From Rachycentron canadum (taxonomy: Eukaryota > Chordata > Actinopteri > Carangiformes > Rachycentridae), in NCBI GenBank assembly GCA_038496675.1, contig CM076656.1:19072340-19136339 (forward strand): a stretch of DNA of 64,000 nucleotides. The letters run 5' to 3'. The number at the start of each line of letters is the position of its first letter. The stretch's first letter is position 1. Shown in pieces: positions 27,317 through 38,886 of the stretch. Both the position numbers and the translations under genes were made by a program. Below the pieces are notes generated by a model. It was not told the origin of the DNA. It searched no databases and worked only from the letters and a program-made list of their open reading frames with translations.

Positions 27317-27353
27317 TATATATATATATATATATATGTAGAGAGAGAGAGAG
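27317..27353 (+). repeat. (TA)n followed by (GA)n
   Basis: About ten TA units, then atgta, then seven GA units. Confidence 0.9.
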
Positions 27354-27494
27354 TAAAAATCCAACAAGTGGTTACAGTCATTTCAACCATTCAAAAAGCA
27401 TTTTACAAAATACTACATAGAAAATTAACAACTTTGGACAAAATATCATGCTAATCAAAAAACACTTACTTTTTATCGCTCCCTCTCTCTCTGT

Positions 27495-27496
<2 letters not shown>

Positions 27497-27536
<40 letters not shown>
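27497..27536 (+). repeat. (CA)n microsatellite
   Basis: About 20 uninterrupted CA units preceded by a CT-rich tract. Confidence 0.95.
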
Positions 27537-27540
<4 letters not shown>

Positions 27541-28066
27541 GGCTTTAGGGTTTCATTAAGCTTTGAGCATGACATGCAACCACCTGCGTGTTATTGACAT
27601 ATTCATGCCATGCAACTGATACTCTGCACTTTGACTACAGTGCTCAATTCTTCTCATGTGAGACATTTAATACATTTACATGCAGGCCAGCACTGTGTTT
27701 GTCCACTGCCAACAGCCCAGTTGCATAAAGTGTTGAACGCTGTTTACATGACTGATATATTTAATTTTATTACACAGTAGTTAAGTTTTGACCTTGTTCT
27801 TTGTTCAAGCTCCACCTCTAGGATTAACCAAAAAAGCAGTGAAAATGCTTTGTCACAGCCACAGGAGTATTTCTATTAAATAAAATGTTGGAGAGAAGAT
27901 TTTAACATGCATCTTTTTTAAGAATCAGGGAGCAAGTTATCCTGAGGGACAATCAGTGAACCAGAGAGGAAAGAAATTTTAAACGTCCCAGATCTTTCAT
28001 GTGTCTGTGTGACCGACTGCAAAATTGAATTCCCCTGTGCTGCTGCTGTGCTCGTGGTGTTGGGAA

Positions 28067-28258
28067 TCAGTGCAGCAACACTGAAGTGATGCCAACTGGT
28101 CTGAATGCAGAGTGAATATGTTGGCGCACCTCTTTGGCAAGAACCCGTTGCCTAGTTGCACAAGATTTAATCAAAGTGGCCACACTGGATGAGGCGTACG
28201 CGACAGGCTGCAGCTGGAAAGTCCACATTGGTCCTTGGTCCTGAAGCGATTTCATCAA
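28067..28258 (-). pseudogene. Possible Ty3/gypsy-type polymerase fragment
   Basis: A 63-codon frame contains LQDQGPMW and then QPVAYASSS. In Ty3/gypsy retrotransposons the start of the RNase H region commonly has a (L)Q...PVAYASRSL motif, so this resembles a very short decayed piece. The rest of the frame does not follow the family, and no integrase, gag or LTR sequence was seen nearby. The motif match is short and could be chance. Confidence 0.25.
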
Positions 28259-29595
28259 CCAAGTAAATATATATGTAAAATATATGGAGGAACTTTCTTA
28301 TATAATAAATATTTTCTCCCCCTTCCTACACATTCATTCACTTAGTGAGCTGGGTTTCATGCAGTTTAAGACATAACTGGTGGCTATTAAAGACATTAAA
28401 ATCCACACTGCATAAAATCTCATCTAATTACATCATTTCTGTCTCTTTTTCTAAGCAAAGTGCAGCAGGAATATTTCAACCTGGTGCCACAATTGTTCTA
28501 GAAATAAGCATTTGAATGTTGCACAAGAATCTGACTTAATCTGAAACTTAATTTTTCTTTTACTACTTGTACGTAAAATAAGTGGCTTTGTAAACAGGTT
28601 CAAATATTCATCCTGCATATACAGGTACTCTAAGAAAAGTTTAAAGGTTCCCGGTTTAGTTTTTGACCACCAGTGTTTTTGTTGTCTCACGAGTAAGCAA
28701 ATAAATTCATGGTCTGTTCTAGTGAAAACATATCTTTCAGTTGTTCATGAAAAAACTCAACAGGGCACCTTTAATTTAGAGTAAAAACCTTTTGCATCTA
28801 AGTTAATTGACTTCACTTTCTTTAAATAAGAGCATAAATACAATAACAGAATCGGATTATGACAATCACAGGCTTTAACCTTGCAATTATCAATAGCATT
28901 ATAATTGTATTTTTGACGTGTATGTAAATGTGACCGCTCTGTTTGTCCTCACCCCCCCCCAGTAGGAGGTGGGCCATGGCAACTGGGATCAAAGGGTGAT
29001 TTGCACATCAGGATGTAGTGCCACTTCAAAGCTGGCGCTGATTCACAAAGGCATCTTTGTGTTGAATGTGCCGCGGAGCTCATGTACAATCCTATCCTGC
29101 GCTGCTGGGGATTAATGTCACATTGCAAAACCGTGCCACACGTGACTCAGACAGCGAACAGCGAGACAGGCTGATGCACAAGTGGCGTCCAACCTTTGAA
29201 CCAGACCCTGGCGGAGCAACTTGGCCAAGAGACACGTCCAGAAAAAAACAGAAAAACAACTTTCATATGTGAAAGTCATCTGTTGCTGTCGAGTCCAGTT
29301 TGGTTTAATAAGCATTCATTTGTTTCAACCACTATAAATCCACCATGCAGCCATGTACATCAAAACAATTATTTTCTTAAGTTTTGGTGTTTTTTTTTTT
29401 TTTTTTTCAGATTTCAGAATAAAGCTTCTTTTCCATCTCGGAATCTGTTTGTCCCTTTATCTTGATGTTCAGTGATTTAATCTGCCAGAATAAAAAGAGC
29501 AGGTTGTAGCCTATAGAAACCAGTGCAAACATCTAATTTAAATTTCAATCAGTATCCTTGGTCTTTGCCTCCTTTGACCTCCAGGTCCCAGAGCT
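28259..29595. other. Intergenic and probable c2cd4c 3' UTR
   Basis: No gene was identified. The part nearest 29595 should hold the 3' UTR of the minus-strand gene c2cd4c. A variant poly(A) signal, ATTAAA, lies on the minus strand at 29476-29481, 115 bases after the stop codon, but its context is weak. A half X-box, gggccatggcaac, is at 28971-28983 and a T run at 29391-29407. Confidence 0.4.
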
Positions 29596-30855
29596 TTAAA
29601 GCCCTGAGAGCAGCTTCGTTAATGGCACCTCTCGCTCTCCCAGCAATGTGTCTCTCTTGAGGCTGGTGCCTTTGTTTACCACCTTGAACTTCACCAACAG
29701 GTTCTTCACCTGAACCACGCTTATTGAGTCAAAGAAGAAGTCCTCGTTGAAGACCGGGTTGCGGCTATTCTTGATGATGTTGCTCCTCTGCTTCTGCAGC
29801 TTGCCTGGGTTCAGGTAGACGGACACGCAGCAGTTGATGCTCTTGATGTCAAAGTGCTTGTCGTAGAGACTCTCCGCTGCCAGGACGCGGATCAGCAGGC
29901 GGGAGGTGCTGGAGTCATAGTTGGCGCTGATCCTCACCGTACCACCTTTGTGCAGGTTGATGGTGTGCTCTCGATGGAGGCCGTGGTCGGACGCTCCAGC
30001 ACCGCCATGGAGGGAGGGGACGTGGAGCCGTCTCTGGATGTTGGGGCTGGGCTCGGCCGAGCTGCACTCATCGGTGGAGAGGGAGCTGTGGCGAGCGAAT
30101 GTCCGCTTGGCCTTCACGACTTTGGCCTGTGTCTCGTGAGTGAAGATCTTGAGCAGAGATGCGGAGCGGGAGAGCAGAGGAGAGCTGAAAGGGGAGGACT
30201 CAGCTGAGGAGCAGGTGTCACTTTCCCCACCACTGAAGTATCGATAAGGATTCATGTGAGAGGTGCTGAAGTCTGCTGGATTCAGGTGGTTTCCTGCTTC
30301 GCCACTTTTCCCCGGGGTCTTCCTCTGGGTGTTTGGGGAGGTGATGGGACTGGTGAGTTCACAGTGGAACAGCGACTCTTTTCTGCGAGTGTGGGGGCTT
30401 TCCTTCAAGGTGGCAAAACCATAGGACGTCTGAGTCTTGGGAACGTAAGGCAGGGACATAGCTGTCTGCGACTGAGGGTCTGCGTTCGTGTCTCCAGCTA
30501 CAACATCATCAGCGCTCTCTATCTGTATGATGTGGCGGTTTGCGGCTCTCAGCAAGTTCTTAGTGTCTCCTGCAATCTTGGCCACCAGGCGTGGACTTCT
30601 TGGGCTGCTGATCTTCTTCCCACTGCCGATGGTTTGCTCTGATGTGGACGGCTGCAGCCCCTCTTTGGGCTTCACATTAGGAACCTCGGGCTCTGGGGGG
30701 CAACTGACGAGCTTTGGGGGGATGAAAAAGTCTGGGATCTTGTCTGGGGTGAGGACGTTGCTGTAGGCTGGAGCAACGCCTTTTTTGTCTCCGTTCTCTC
30801 CCTGTCGCAGCACACCGGTCTCCACCGACCCACGGATCTTATCCAGAACCCACAT
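29596..30855 (-). CDS. c2cd4c: C2 calcium-dependent domain-containing protein 4C-like
   Basis: A single uninterrupted 419-codon exon, close to the length of the human protein. The N-terminus starts MWVLDKIRGS, and residues 31-49 (YSNVLTPDKIPDFFIPPKL) are the conserved block of the C2CD4 family. Residues 80-300 are Ser/Pro-rich linker with basic patches. Residues about 304-419 form one C2 domain (GGTVRISANY, LLIRVLAAESLYD, NSRNPVFNEDFFF) and end right after the last strands, as in the family. The Asp clusters that bind calcium in classical C2 domains are not evident: loop 1 reads FDIKSINCC and loop 3 lacks paired Asp. The paralog call rests partly on synteny, because C2CD4C lies with CDC34 and AP3D1 on human 19p13.3. 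Related mammalian C2CD4 proteins are linked to nuclear and islet functions; the role of 4C is unclear. The plus-strand ORFs over this exon are shadows. Confidence 0.85.
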   Translation of the reverse strand: MWVLDKIRGSVETGVLRQGENGDKKGVAPAYSNVLTPDKIPDFFIPPKLVSCPPEPEVPNVKPKEGLQPSTSEQTIGSGKKISSPRSPRLVAKIAGDTKNLLRAANRHIIQIESADDVVAGDTNADPQSQTAMSLPYVPKTQTSYGFATLKESPHTRRKESLFHCELTSPITSPNTQRKTPGKSGEAGNHLNPADFSTSHMNPYRYFSGGESDTCSSAESSPFSSPLLSRSASLLKIFTHETQAKVVKAKRTFARHSSLSTDECSSAEPSPNIQRRLHVPSLHGGAGASDHGLHREHTINLHKGGTVRISANYDSSTSRLLIRVLAAESLYDKHFDIKSINCCVSVYLNPGKLQKQRSNIIKNSRNPVFNEDFFFDSISVVQVKNLLVKFKVVNKGTSLKRDTLLGEREVPLTKLLSGL

Positions 30856-30874
30856 GGTCCCACCAGACAGTGGG

Positions 30875-31755
30875 CTGTGTGGGTGTGTAGACTAAGTGCG
30901 CTCAGGTGTATCTGTGATTAATAACACAAAGGGGTGGAGATGTAAATGATCAGAGGGTGAACAGAGGGATAAAAATAGCTTGTAGCTCTGATGAGCAAAC
31001 AGTCCACAATTAAACCAAATCTTAAACTGAAAAAACAAGAAGTAATAGGCTACAATCAGACAAATTTATGGAGCTACTGACAACACGGGGTGCTGGAATA
31101 TGGAGTAAAAGCTCTCACAAAGACAAATGCTGCAGCTTTAAAGGGCTTTTGTTAAAGAACTGCAGTTAATTTATCTCATAACACCCTAGAAAAGGGAAAC
31201 TACCAGGTCTCAGAAGGCAGCGATTCATCGTTAAACTAACAAACAACACAAAACCAACCAGAATAGACAACATTCACAACAACTGTACTGTAGAGTCAAG
31301 GTATAGGAATAGATCAAAAACAACAGAGGCTTCTTCACTATTGTCTTTTGATTTGAAAATTATTTTAAAGGATTAAAAAAAGCCCTTATTTTAGACTACT
31401 ATTAATCGACCTTAGATTAACTTTAAATGTATTAATTTAAAACGTTAAACTATAAGGGACAGAAAAAAAAACACACAATTTATTTTCTTGTCATTTTAGA
31501 CAATAGTGGATAATGTCCCTGAGGTTTATTGATTTAACATCAGATTATGTCTCTGCTTCTTTACAACATATGCACTTATCAGCGTTGAGGAGAAATATTC
31601 TGTCAAAGTTACAAACTAAAATTCACTTCACCAGGCGCGAGAAAGCTTCCTCCTCTTTTACGCACCGGTCCGTTTTCTCCAAAACCTCTAAAAATGTAAT
31701 AACGCCTTGAAATCTGGGACGTGACACTGGTGAAATGTGTCCATAATGTACTCAC
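30875..31755 (-). other. c2cd4c: Probable 5' UTR intron of c2cd4c
   Basis: On the minus strand a donor, gtgct|gtgagtac, ends the first exon at 31756. A likely acceptor, ttaatcacag, follows a pyrimidine-rich stretch and gives exon 2 from 30911 downward. A second possible acceptor, cccacacag, would start exon 2 at 30874. Both lie upstream of the ATG, so the coding frame does not depend on the choice. Confidence 0.5.
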
Positions 31756-31935
31756 AGCACCGCGGAAAGCGCCGCTCTCCTCCTCCTCCACTTGCTCCGT
31801 CAGTAACAGGTGTTTTCTCCCCGGAGGAGCTTGTGCGCTCGGCGACGCTGCTCTGCGCCCTCAGCCTCAGTCTCAGCTCCGGAGCTGCCGTCGTGCGTTT
31901 TATAGACGGCACAAGGCTGCGGCTGACCAATAAGA
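31756..31935 (-). promoter_or_regulatory. c2cd4c: Core promoter and non-coding first exon of c2cd4c
   Basis: This is a short GC- and CpG-rich block in an AT-rich region. On the minus strand there is a TATA box, tataaaa (31898-31904), and a CCAAT box in reverse orientation (31927-31931) at suitable spacing. Transcription would start near 31870, giving a non-coding exon of about 115 bases that ends at the donor at 31756. The defined TATA/CCAAT arrangement suggests regulated rather than housekeeping expression; this is inference. Confidence 0.6.
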
Positions 31936-33384
31936 TCCAACTGTGCGTTTCCGTGTTCCCCAGCAGAACCAGCTAGAAAGACACTGGTTGCACATCAGAG
32001 GAAGAGGGATCTTGCAGGTGGCTTAATCCTGCGCAGTCACTGGCTTTATTATTTACCAGCCAGAGCTGCGCCATAGTGAAAAAGGCAGGCGTTTTATGCT
32101 TTATTATTATTATTATTATATATTTGTATTTGTGCTGTCTTCAAGTGTCAGAAAACTCAATATATCATGGCCACTAATTCCAACTTTGTAACAGTCACTC
32201 ATCTTCTTTCTTCTTCTTCTTCTCAGGCCACATTTGTTTTGTTTTTTCTCCTCTTGCAGAAACAGCACAGAGCTTTTGTCAGTAAACCATTATATCTAAT
32301 AGGACTGTGCCTATTTGACCATGCAGCCAAGTAGACAATGCAGTGTGGGGAACATGCACCTGAGTGCTGTGCGGTCTAATTCAATTTTCAAACAGCTTTT
32401 CCCTTTTTTTTTTTTTTTTTTTTAACCCTTCTTTTCTTTTTGTCTGCCTGTCGTCGGGTTTAAACCGACCCTGGAAACTTTGCTATGGCAACAAATACGT
32501 TTGTCTTTCTAAAATTGGAAGGGCCCCACTGACTTCATTGACCTGCAGGACAAAAGCCATTTTACCCAGAGTGCTTGGTTTTGAGTCAAGTGCCATGTAT
32601 CTCTTGGACTGAGAGGTGTGCAGCCACTGTTTTAACAGAGCTCAGATGCACAGAGCAGCACTGTGGTGTCTTGACAGGGAGGGATTTTGAGAGATTTGAG
32701 CCACTGCGAGAGTCTATTCCTGGTGACAGTGAGGGTCAGAGGCAACGACAGCTTTGCAAGTGGCAGATTAACAAATATTTAGTGTGAACAGCCCTGGAGT
32801 AGGTGTCAGCTCTGCCTGTCTCTGTCTCATTCAGATGGAAAATCAGACAAGCTTGATTGTTCTGGATAGAGTTGCCCTTTTAGTCACAGCTAATTGGGAG
32901 CTCACAAGAGCTCACGAGAGCAAAACAAGATTCATGGTAAATGAGCTGCAGGATCGAAACCTCTACTTCAGTTTCAGAATTTATTGTATCAACTCTAAAC
33001 TATTTCTTTCTATCATTAAATATTTATGGCTGCATTAGGAACAATCTCAGAAAAAGTTAGGGAAGAGTCATATTCACAAATAACCAGGCTGTGCTAAAAT
33101 TTCATGAAGATCAATCAGCTGCTGACATTTTTCAACCTGGACCAAAGTTGTGGATCGACCAATGTTTCTATATGTGGAGCTTGGAGGCGACTGTGGCCTG
33201 ATAGGAGCCAAACACTCAGCTCTAAGCTCTAACCTGCTTCCTCAGGACTGTGGCAGTCAATAAATGAAAAAAGACAGACACTGACCTGAAAACATCATCA
33301 AACAGCCCCACAACTACAATTAGGTTCAGATTAAAGCCCAACTCCACTTCAACACAAATACAGAAATCTCTCATGCAAGACATT

Positions 33385-33860
33385 AGACGTCACGATTATC
33401 CTGATTCACAATGTTATTACGATAAAACAAACTGAAATATTACATTTTGGTAAAAAACAATATTTTATCTTTTTTTTAGCAAAATAAAAGATAAAATAAA
33501 ATAAAAAAAACAACAAACAATCTTAAATAAGATCATTATAAATCATAAGGTCCTCCTGTATAAATTAGGGAAAATAAATATGAGTCAGTTCTTGCTCACA
33601 TAATATTTCCTGTATTTTTTTTCAATCAGGTCCTAGTTTTCTCTTACAGGAATTATCCTTTGCAGCATCGAGTCAAACTGAACTACTCCTGGAATAGAGT
33701 CAGATCCTTAGTTGTTGAGCCAGACAACATTTTTATGTGAGGATATTAACAATTATACCTCTTAATATTCATCCCCATGACTTATTCTAGTTATTACTGA
33801 TTTTGAATGTTTTTTATATTGCGATCCGTGATAAAGTTGTATATCGTCCCATCCCTACAA
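33385..33860. mobile_element. Decayed DNA-transposon relic, hAT-like ends suspected
   Basis: The left side has cacgattatcctgattcaca and attacgataaaac, and the right side has tattgcgatccgtgataaag and tatatcgtcccatccctac. Sequence of this style (atatcgtcccatccct with cgata motifs) is typical of non-autonomous teleost DNA transposons. No transposase frame is left. Exact ends and target-site duplication were not resolved. Confidence 0.4.
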
Positions 33861-34556
33861 GGCACCAAAGTTACAATGTTGTGAAAATATGTTTTCAGGG
33901 CCTTTTAATGGGAATAACTCAAAAATATTGACCTAAACCTAAAAAGTATAGGATACATGCTCTCAAACACACAAACCACATCTAACACTAATACAAATCC
34001 ACACTCAATGTCCGTTTACGCACACATACGTGCAAATATGCACGCACATTAAAAACCAGGGTTCACAGAGGAGGATAAACTCACCACACCACATTTTTCT
34101 GGTGGTGAAAGTGAACCTGGACGCTACGGTTCAACCTGAAGCGACAAGGACGCCCCAGCGTGGCATCTTAACCATGTGAGCTATTTGAGCTGTGAGTGGA
34201 GATAATTACACATTTTGCTGGCTGGGGTCCTAATGGAGGTCACTGTCTGATGAGAAAAGCCACTTAACCATATAGACAGCAGAGCCATGTTCGAACCCTC
34301 ACCCACTGCTGCCAGCACTTACACAGCCCCCTATAGACACTCGACCGCTGACACTTCAAACTGAAGACATTTTAAGGCTGAATGAGCTGCCTGGGCGTTG
34401 TCCATGAATCTGCTGGTTCCTTTTATTTTGATAAATTAAATATATTTCTTAGCCATAAAGTGACCTTAACCTGTAAAGTGCCTTGAGATAATGTATATTA
34501 TGATTTGATGATATGATTTAATGACATAATATTTGGCGCTAAATTGAATTGATTTG

Positions 34557-34830
34557 GGACCGCAAAAAGGTTCTGGGTTCAGGGTTCGATTCCCAGGCAG
34601 AGTCCTTTCCGTGTGGACTTTGGATGTTTTCCCTGGGCCTGTGTGGGTTCCCTCTGAGTACAGTCCAGAGATATTTAGATCATTTAGGTTTATTGGTGAC
34701 TTTACTTGTCCTGTAGTTGTGAGTGTGGATGGTGGTTTGTCTCCATATGTTCAGGGTGTCAGCTGGGACTGGCTTCAGCTCCCACCCTGTAAACCTGCAT
34801 GGATAAGCAGTATAGATCATGGATGAAATG
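34557..34830 (+). mobile_element. tRNA-derived SINE-like fish interspersed repeat, copy 2
   Basis: A well-preserved Pol III B box, ggttcgattcc, is at 34583-34593. It is followed by gtgtggactttggatgtttt, then attggtgactttacttgtcc, gtcagctgggactggcttc and ggataagcagtatagatcat. This is the same block order as the copy at 829-1125, and the B box here supports a tRNA-derived head. No complete tRNA fold is present, so it is not a tRNA gene. Confidence 0.75.
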
Positions 34831-37800
34831 AATTGAACTGATAAATGCTCATCACTTATTTCCAAGAGCCTCAGACGACATCTTCGCATTTTCATGAGAC
34901 CAAGATCTGAATGTTTTAGTAATGGTACATTGATGCATCCTGACACTTGATCTGTAGATGTTTTTCATTTTGTCTCCTTTTAATGAAAATATTGGTATCG
35001 TTATTATCTAGTCGACGTTCTCTGGACCAGAGCTTCAAAATCCTGTTCATCATCGATATCACAATAAAGAAACAGGAACTGGTGACGGAACAATCAGAAA
35101 ACAATGTTGAAAACTGTTGATTACTGTCTTTCCTCTTAACTAATCAACTAATAGATTCAACATTTTTTTGTGCAGAAACAACAATAGAAAGATTTCCCTG
35201 TGAACTCAGCAAAACGTGTGAAGCTTATTATATTAAAGGGAAAACCATATCTCCTTGAGAACATGTGAATGTCACACCACTCTGTGAACAACTCCAGGTT
35301 CACACTGTTGACAGCTTCCTTTACAAAGTAATGAGATCGATACACAAGCGTCTGAGAATCTTCAGTGTTGAGACTGGGACGAGCTACAGCCTGAGAAAAG
35401 GTTAATGTGTCTGTTCTGTTCTCATTAAGGAGCCGGACACTACATCTCTGTCTGTCCACGAGGTTGTGAGGAACACTGCAGCTGGTGCAAACTCAGAAAG
35501 TAGTAAAGTGAACTTGGTTACCGAACAGTACAGATCTGAGTCACTGTGGCTGTGGTCCCCTGTCGGCTGGATGGACAGATGTACCTATACACAGGTAATT
35601 ATGTTTAAAAAAATAAAAGGAGGCACTGTAAAGAGCGTTTCTTTCACCAACTGCTGACGTCCGATTGGCTTCCTGGAAGGACAGGAAGGAGGAGGAGTTG
35701 GGGCTGGTACGAAGAAATGAGGCTGTCAGACTGAACAGCACAAAGGCTCTGCAGGACGTCTAGTGTACTTCCAGGTTTGCTCATTGTTCCTTTTCACCAC
35801 GTATGTGTTTGCGTGTACTTTGACTCTTAGCACATATGGTCACTCATTATGGTCGAGCAAGAAAAACAAGGAAGAAGCCTGACACGACACGTCATAGGGT
35901 CCATTTTTACCCCACAGCCTCTTATTGTTGCCATCCATTTTTTCTTTCTTCCTGCCAACCCGCTTCCACCTTCCACACAACTTCTGTTGCCGTGGAGACA
36001 TCTCATATCCTGACATATGGATCAATCCCACCCCCCACCCTACCTTCCTCCTCCCTCACCAACCAACACTCTCACATTTCTTCACCTCTCCAGTCTGTCG
36101 GTTCATTCCTTGGGCGGCGCATCTATGCACAGGTCATCTACGGCTCTGACTCACTTTGGCCTCCACTTGCTGGGAGTCTGGAGGAGATCAATGCCAAACT
36201 ACCAGCTGGAGCAGAGGGACAGAGAAACACATGTCACTCAGGGTCACAGCGTGAAACCACGGGTCGTAACATCTGGCTGTAATCCAGTCGGATTTATAAC
36301 CTGCAGTTTAAGCAGCGAGTGTTATCCTTTCTGGACAGACACACAGTGTATGAAACGTATGAAAGAAACCACAGAGGGAGAGAAGCAATTCTGCAAATGC
36401 CAGGGCCATTGGAGTGTCTTGATTTTTCTGGTCCGCTGAACTTAAACTGGCATTTGGATTGGACACACGCAGGGCAAAAGGTCAGACCTGTCGCCACAGG
36501 AGACAAATTTGATGGACTTGGCAGCGAAGATGGTATATCTGTGTGTGTGTGTGTGTGAGGGTGTGTGAGGGTGTGTTGAGGGGGGTGGACAGTGATTGAC
36601 TGGAGAAAGGGGAGATTAGACCACTGGCATATAGCACACTAATCTACATTTCTGTCGGGTGAATCCTCCTTCACGCCGTCACTGATTGATGATTTTCAAG
36701 TGCCAGATAACAAACAGCCATGGGGGGCTCAACTCTACCAGGGGGAAAGAAGAACACAGAGATAATAAACCATAAAAATCATGTTTAAGTGCACACAGTC
36801 TACTTTCAGTGGCTGACGAGAAATATCCTTGTCTGAGTGAGGGGGTGACGGCGCCGCCTGCTGGAGAATAAAGGCAGGAATCAGCTTGTAGTATAGATTG
36901 AAGAATCACAGATGGTTCCACTGAGAAAATAAAAAGGAAACACACACTTAAAAAAAGCACACTCTAATAAAAAATTGTTCTGACTCATACATTGTGTTTT
37001 ATGTGTGGTCACTCACCAGTGTGAGGAGACGCAAGCTGTTGCTGCCCCCTAGAGGCACAAAGCAGCTACTAAAATAAAATCTCATAAGAACCACCCTGAT
37101 AATAAAGATACACACTGCAACACACAACAAAAGCAGACACAAAGCCAGTATAGGTTTGTGTGAAAACAAAGCTGATATTGAACGTAAGTGCAAACAATGG
37201 ATTATCGGTGGAGACACTTATAAAATAAAGGATTTTATCTATTTGAGCAGAGAAACACAGGAGCAAAACCCTATGAAAGCAGCTGATATGAGCTTGTTAA
37301 TCTCCACCAAGAAAAGCTTATTGCACTCTGGTGTTTGTGCATTTATTCAAGCAAGAACGAACACTGTCTCACCTTGTTCCTCTTGCAGAGACTTACGCTC
37401 GCCTTTAAAGCATCTAAAAGAAAAAGATGCCGAGACAGGAACCTTTATTACTTTCTTCAAAATGGCTGTGTCCATTAGGCAGGATCTGCTAAAAAAATAC
37501 AAGCCTTCATGTCTCCAGTCAAGCTCAACAGACACAGGAAGTGTTACATGCTGACAGAGCTCAGGCGTTTTAGTGTCTACAAGTTTAAAGTTTGTAGCAT
37601 TAGTCTGTTTCCTTCAGTGCAACTTAATTCTGATTCGCTCTGCAAAGACGAGAAGCAGAAAAAGCTCATATGAAAGAAGTGAATGGAAGCTGAAGACGGG
37701 GAGTTACATCAGGAGATGTGGAAGAAGTGTGAACCTCACTTTCCTCACCAGTATGAATTGTGATTTACTGGTGTCCTGTCAATCCCTATTTTCTTCTTTT

Positions 37801-38776
37801 TCTTTATTATTATTCTCATTACTATCAATTTGTTTTTATTCATTATTACCTATTAAGACTTGTCTGCTTTCAGGTAACAGCTAAAATGTTATTTGTCATA
37901 TAACCTGATTGTTATTGTGACCAATCAACAGTAGTAGTAGACTTTTCAAAGATTCACAGGCAGAGGATCAGTCTGTCACACCAGAGAGAGAGAAAAGCTG
38001 CAAATACACATTATTTTCATTTCTCATTTATCTCTTGATTATTTTGGAAGCTTGTGTATTAATTGCGTGGTCTGTTAAGATTAATAATTTGAGTTCCTGG
38101 AGCCTGACTAATGTACTGTTTCAGCACTAGTTTGCAAGTATTGCAAATTGCTTCATTTTCCCCACACGCTTCCAATTGGATTTGCATAGAGCAGCAACAT
38201 GTACAGTAAAGCACATGCTAACATTGACCTTTTCTGCTGCATGTCAAAAAGGAAATGGCATTTATTTCATGCAAAGCAGGAGCTAAATTAACGACAGTCC
38301 TGACAAAACACAGAGACGTGTCTTACCAAAGGGTCATCCATGACTTCAGATTAGCAGCAGGCAAGAAGGGAACAGGAGACAAGGAGATAGAAACCAAGGC
38401 CAACTTTAGTGAGGGCATTTCTTAAATTCGCACTTTTTCACATATGAAACGTGGAAAGCATCAGGAAATCCTTTAAAGTCTCCACCACCCTCTGAGTATA
38501 GCAGGGTGACTGCTGGGTACACATCTCATCATGTGCTTTCCTCACACTTTAGCTCCACTACAATGTTTATCAAAAGCGTCAAGTGAGAAGTGAAGAGAAA
38601 GGACACAGAGGTCTTACCTCTCAGAGCCCTGAGTGTCATTCACTCACGTCATTTCAGTGTCTATAAGAGAGCACAGAAAAAAGAAACCAGTGAGACCATT
38701 AAAAATCTCTCAAATGGAGCCAGATACCCCCCCCCTTCCTTCCCCCAGTCAATAATAAAAAAAAAAGTCAATATCT

Positions 38777-38792
38777 AATAAAGATCTTTATT
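38777..38792. terminator. Palindromic poly(A) signal; probable 3' end of cdc34
   Basis: The 16 bases aataaagatctttatt are a perfect palindrome, so AATAAA is present on both strands. On the minus strand the signal is at 38787-38792 and is followed downstream by a T-rich tract and then G-rich sequence (gactgggggaagg), the usual arrangement of a cleavage site. This would give cdc34 a 3' UTR of about 2.96 kb. Other AATAAA hexamers occur on the minus strand closer to the stop codon and may also be used. Confidence 0.45.
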
Positions 38793-38846
38793 TCAGATTT
38801 TAAATAGATTTACAAACATAAGAAAAAAAAGAATATAAACAAGAGG

Positions 38847-38878
<32 letters not shown>
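38847..38878 (+). repeat. Poly(A) homopolymer, 32 bases
   Basis: Uninterrupted A run. It reads as poly(U) in the cdc34 transcript orientation. Confidence 0.9.

Positions 38879-38886
<8 letters not shown>

Larger units (their letters stand above)
23091..28066. other. Intergenic, no gene seen
   Basis: Strongly AT-rich. It contains short A/T runs (25747-25757, 26344-26353), a TA run and GA run (27317-27353) and a CA microsatellite (27497-27536). No coding exon or RNA gene was recognised on either strand. Confidence 0.5.
31936..38776. other. Intergenic between c2cd4c promoter and cdc34 3' end
   Basis: No gene was recognised. It contains a TTA repeat (32101-32119), T run (32407-32423), an X-box-like motif (32479-32492), a hAT-like relic (about 33385-33860), a SINE copy (34557-34830) and another X-box-like motif (35986-35999). 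Plus-strand ORFs of 130-150 codons at 35836-36439 and 37156-37554 lack conserved motifs and splice signals and are probably chance. Confidence 0.45.

Noticed and set aside
27497..27536. Regular short repeats that could suggest a CRISPR-like array
   Set aside because: They are plain dinucleotide microsatellites in a vertebrate genome, with no spacers.
29854..30766. Plus-strand ORFs of 72 to 128 codons
   Set aside because: Antisense shadows of the single c2cd4c coding exon.
34583..34593. Possible tRNA gene from a perfect B box
   Set aside because: No foldable cloverleaf around it, and the flanks match a dispersed SINE-like repeat also present at 829-1125.
35836..36439. Two overlapping plus-strand ORFs of 148 and 140 codons
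   Set aside because: Composition is Ser/Pro/His-rich low complexity, no splice signals or conserved motif frame them, and the two frames overlap without either looking protein-like.
37156..37554. Plus-strand ORF of 132 codons
   Set aside because: No recognisable domain, weak start context, and no splice sites or promoter nearby. Treated as chance.
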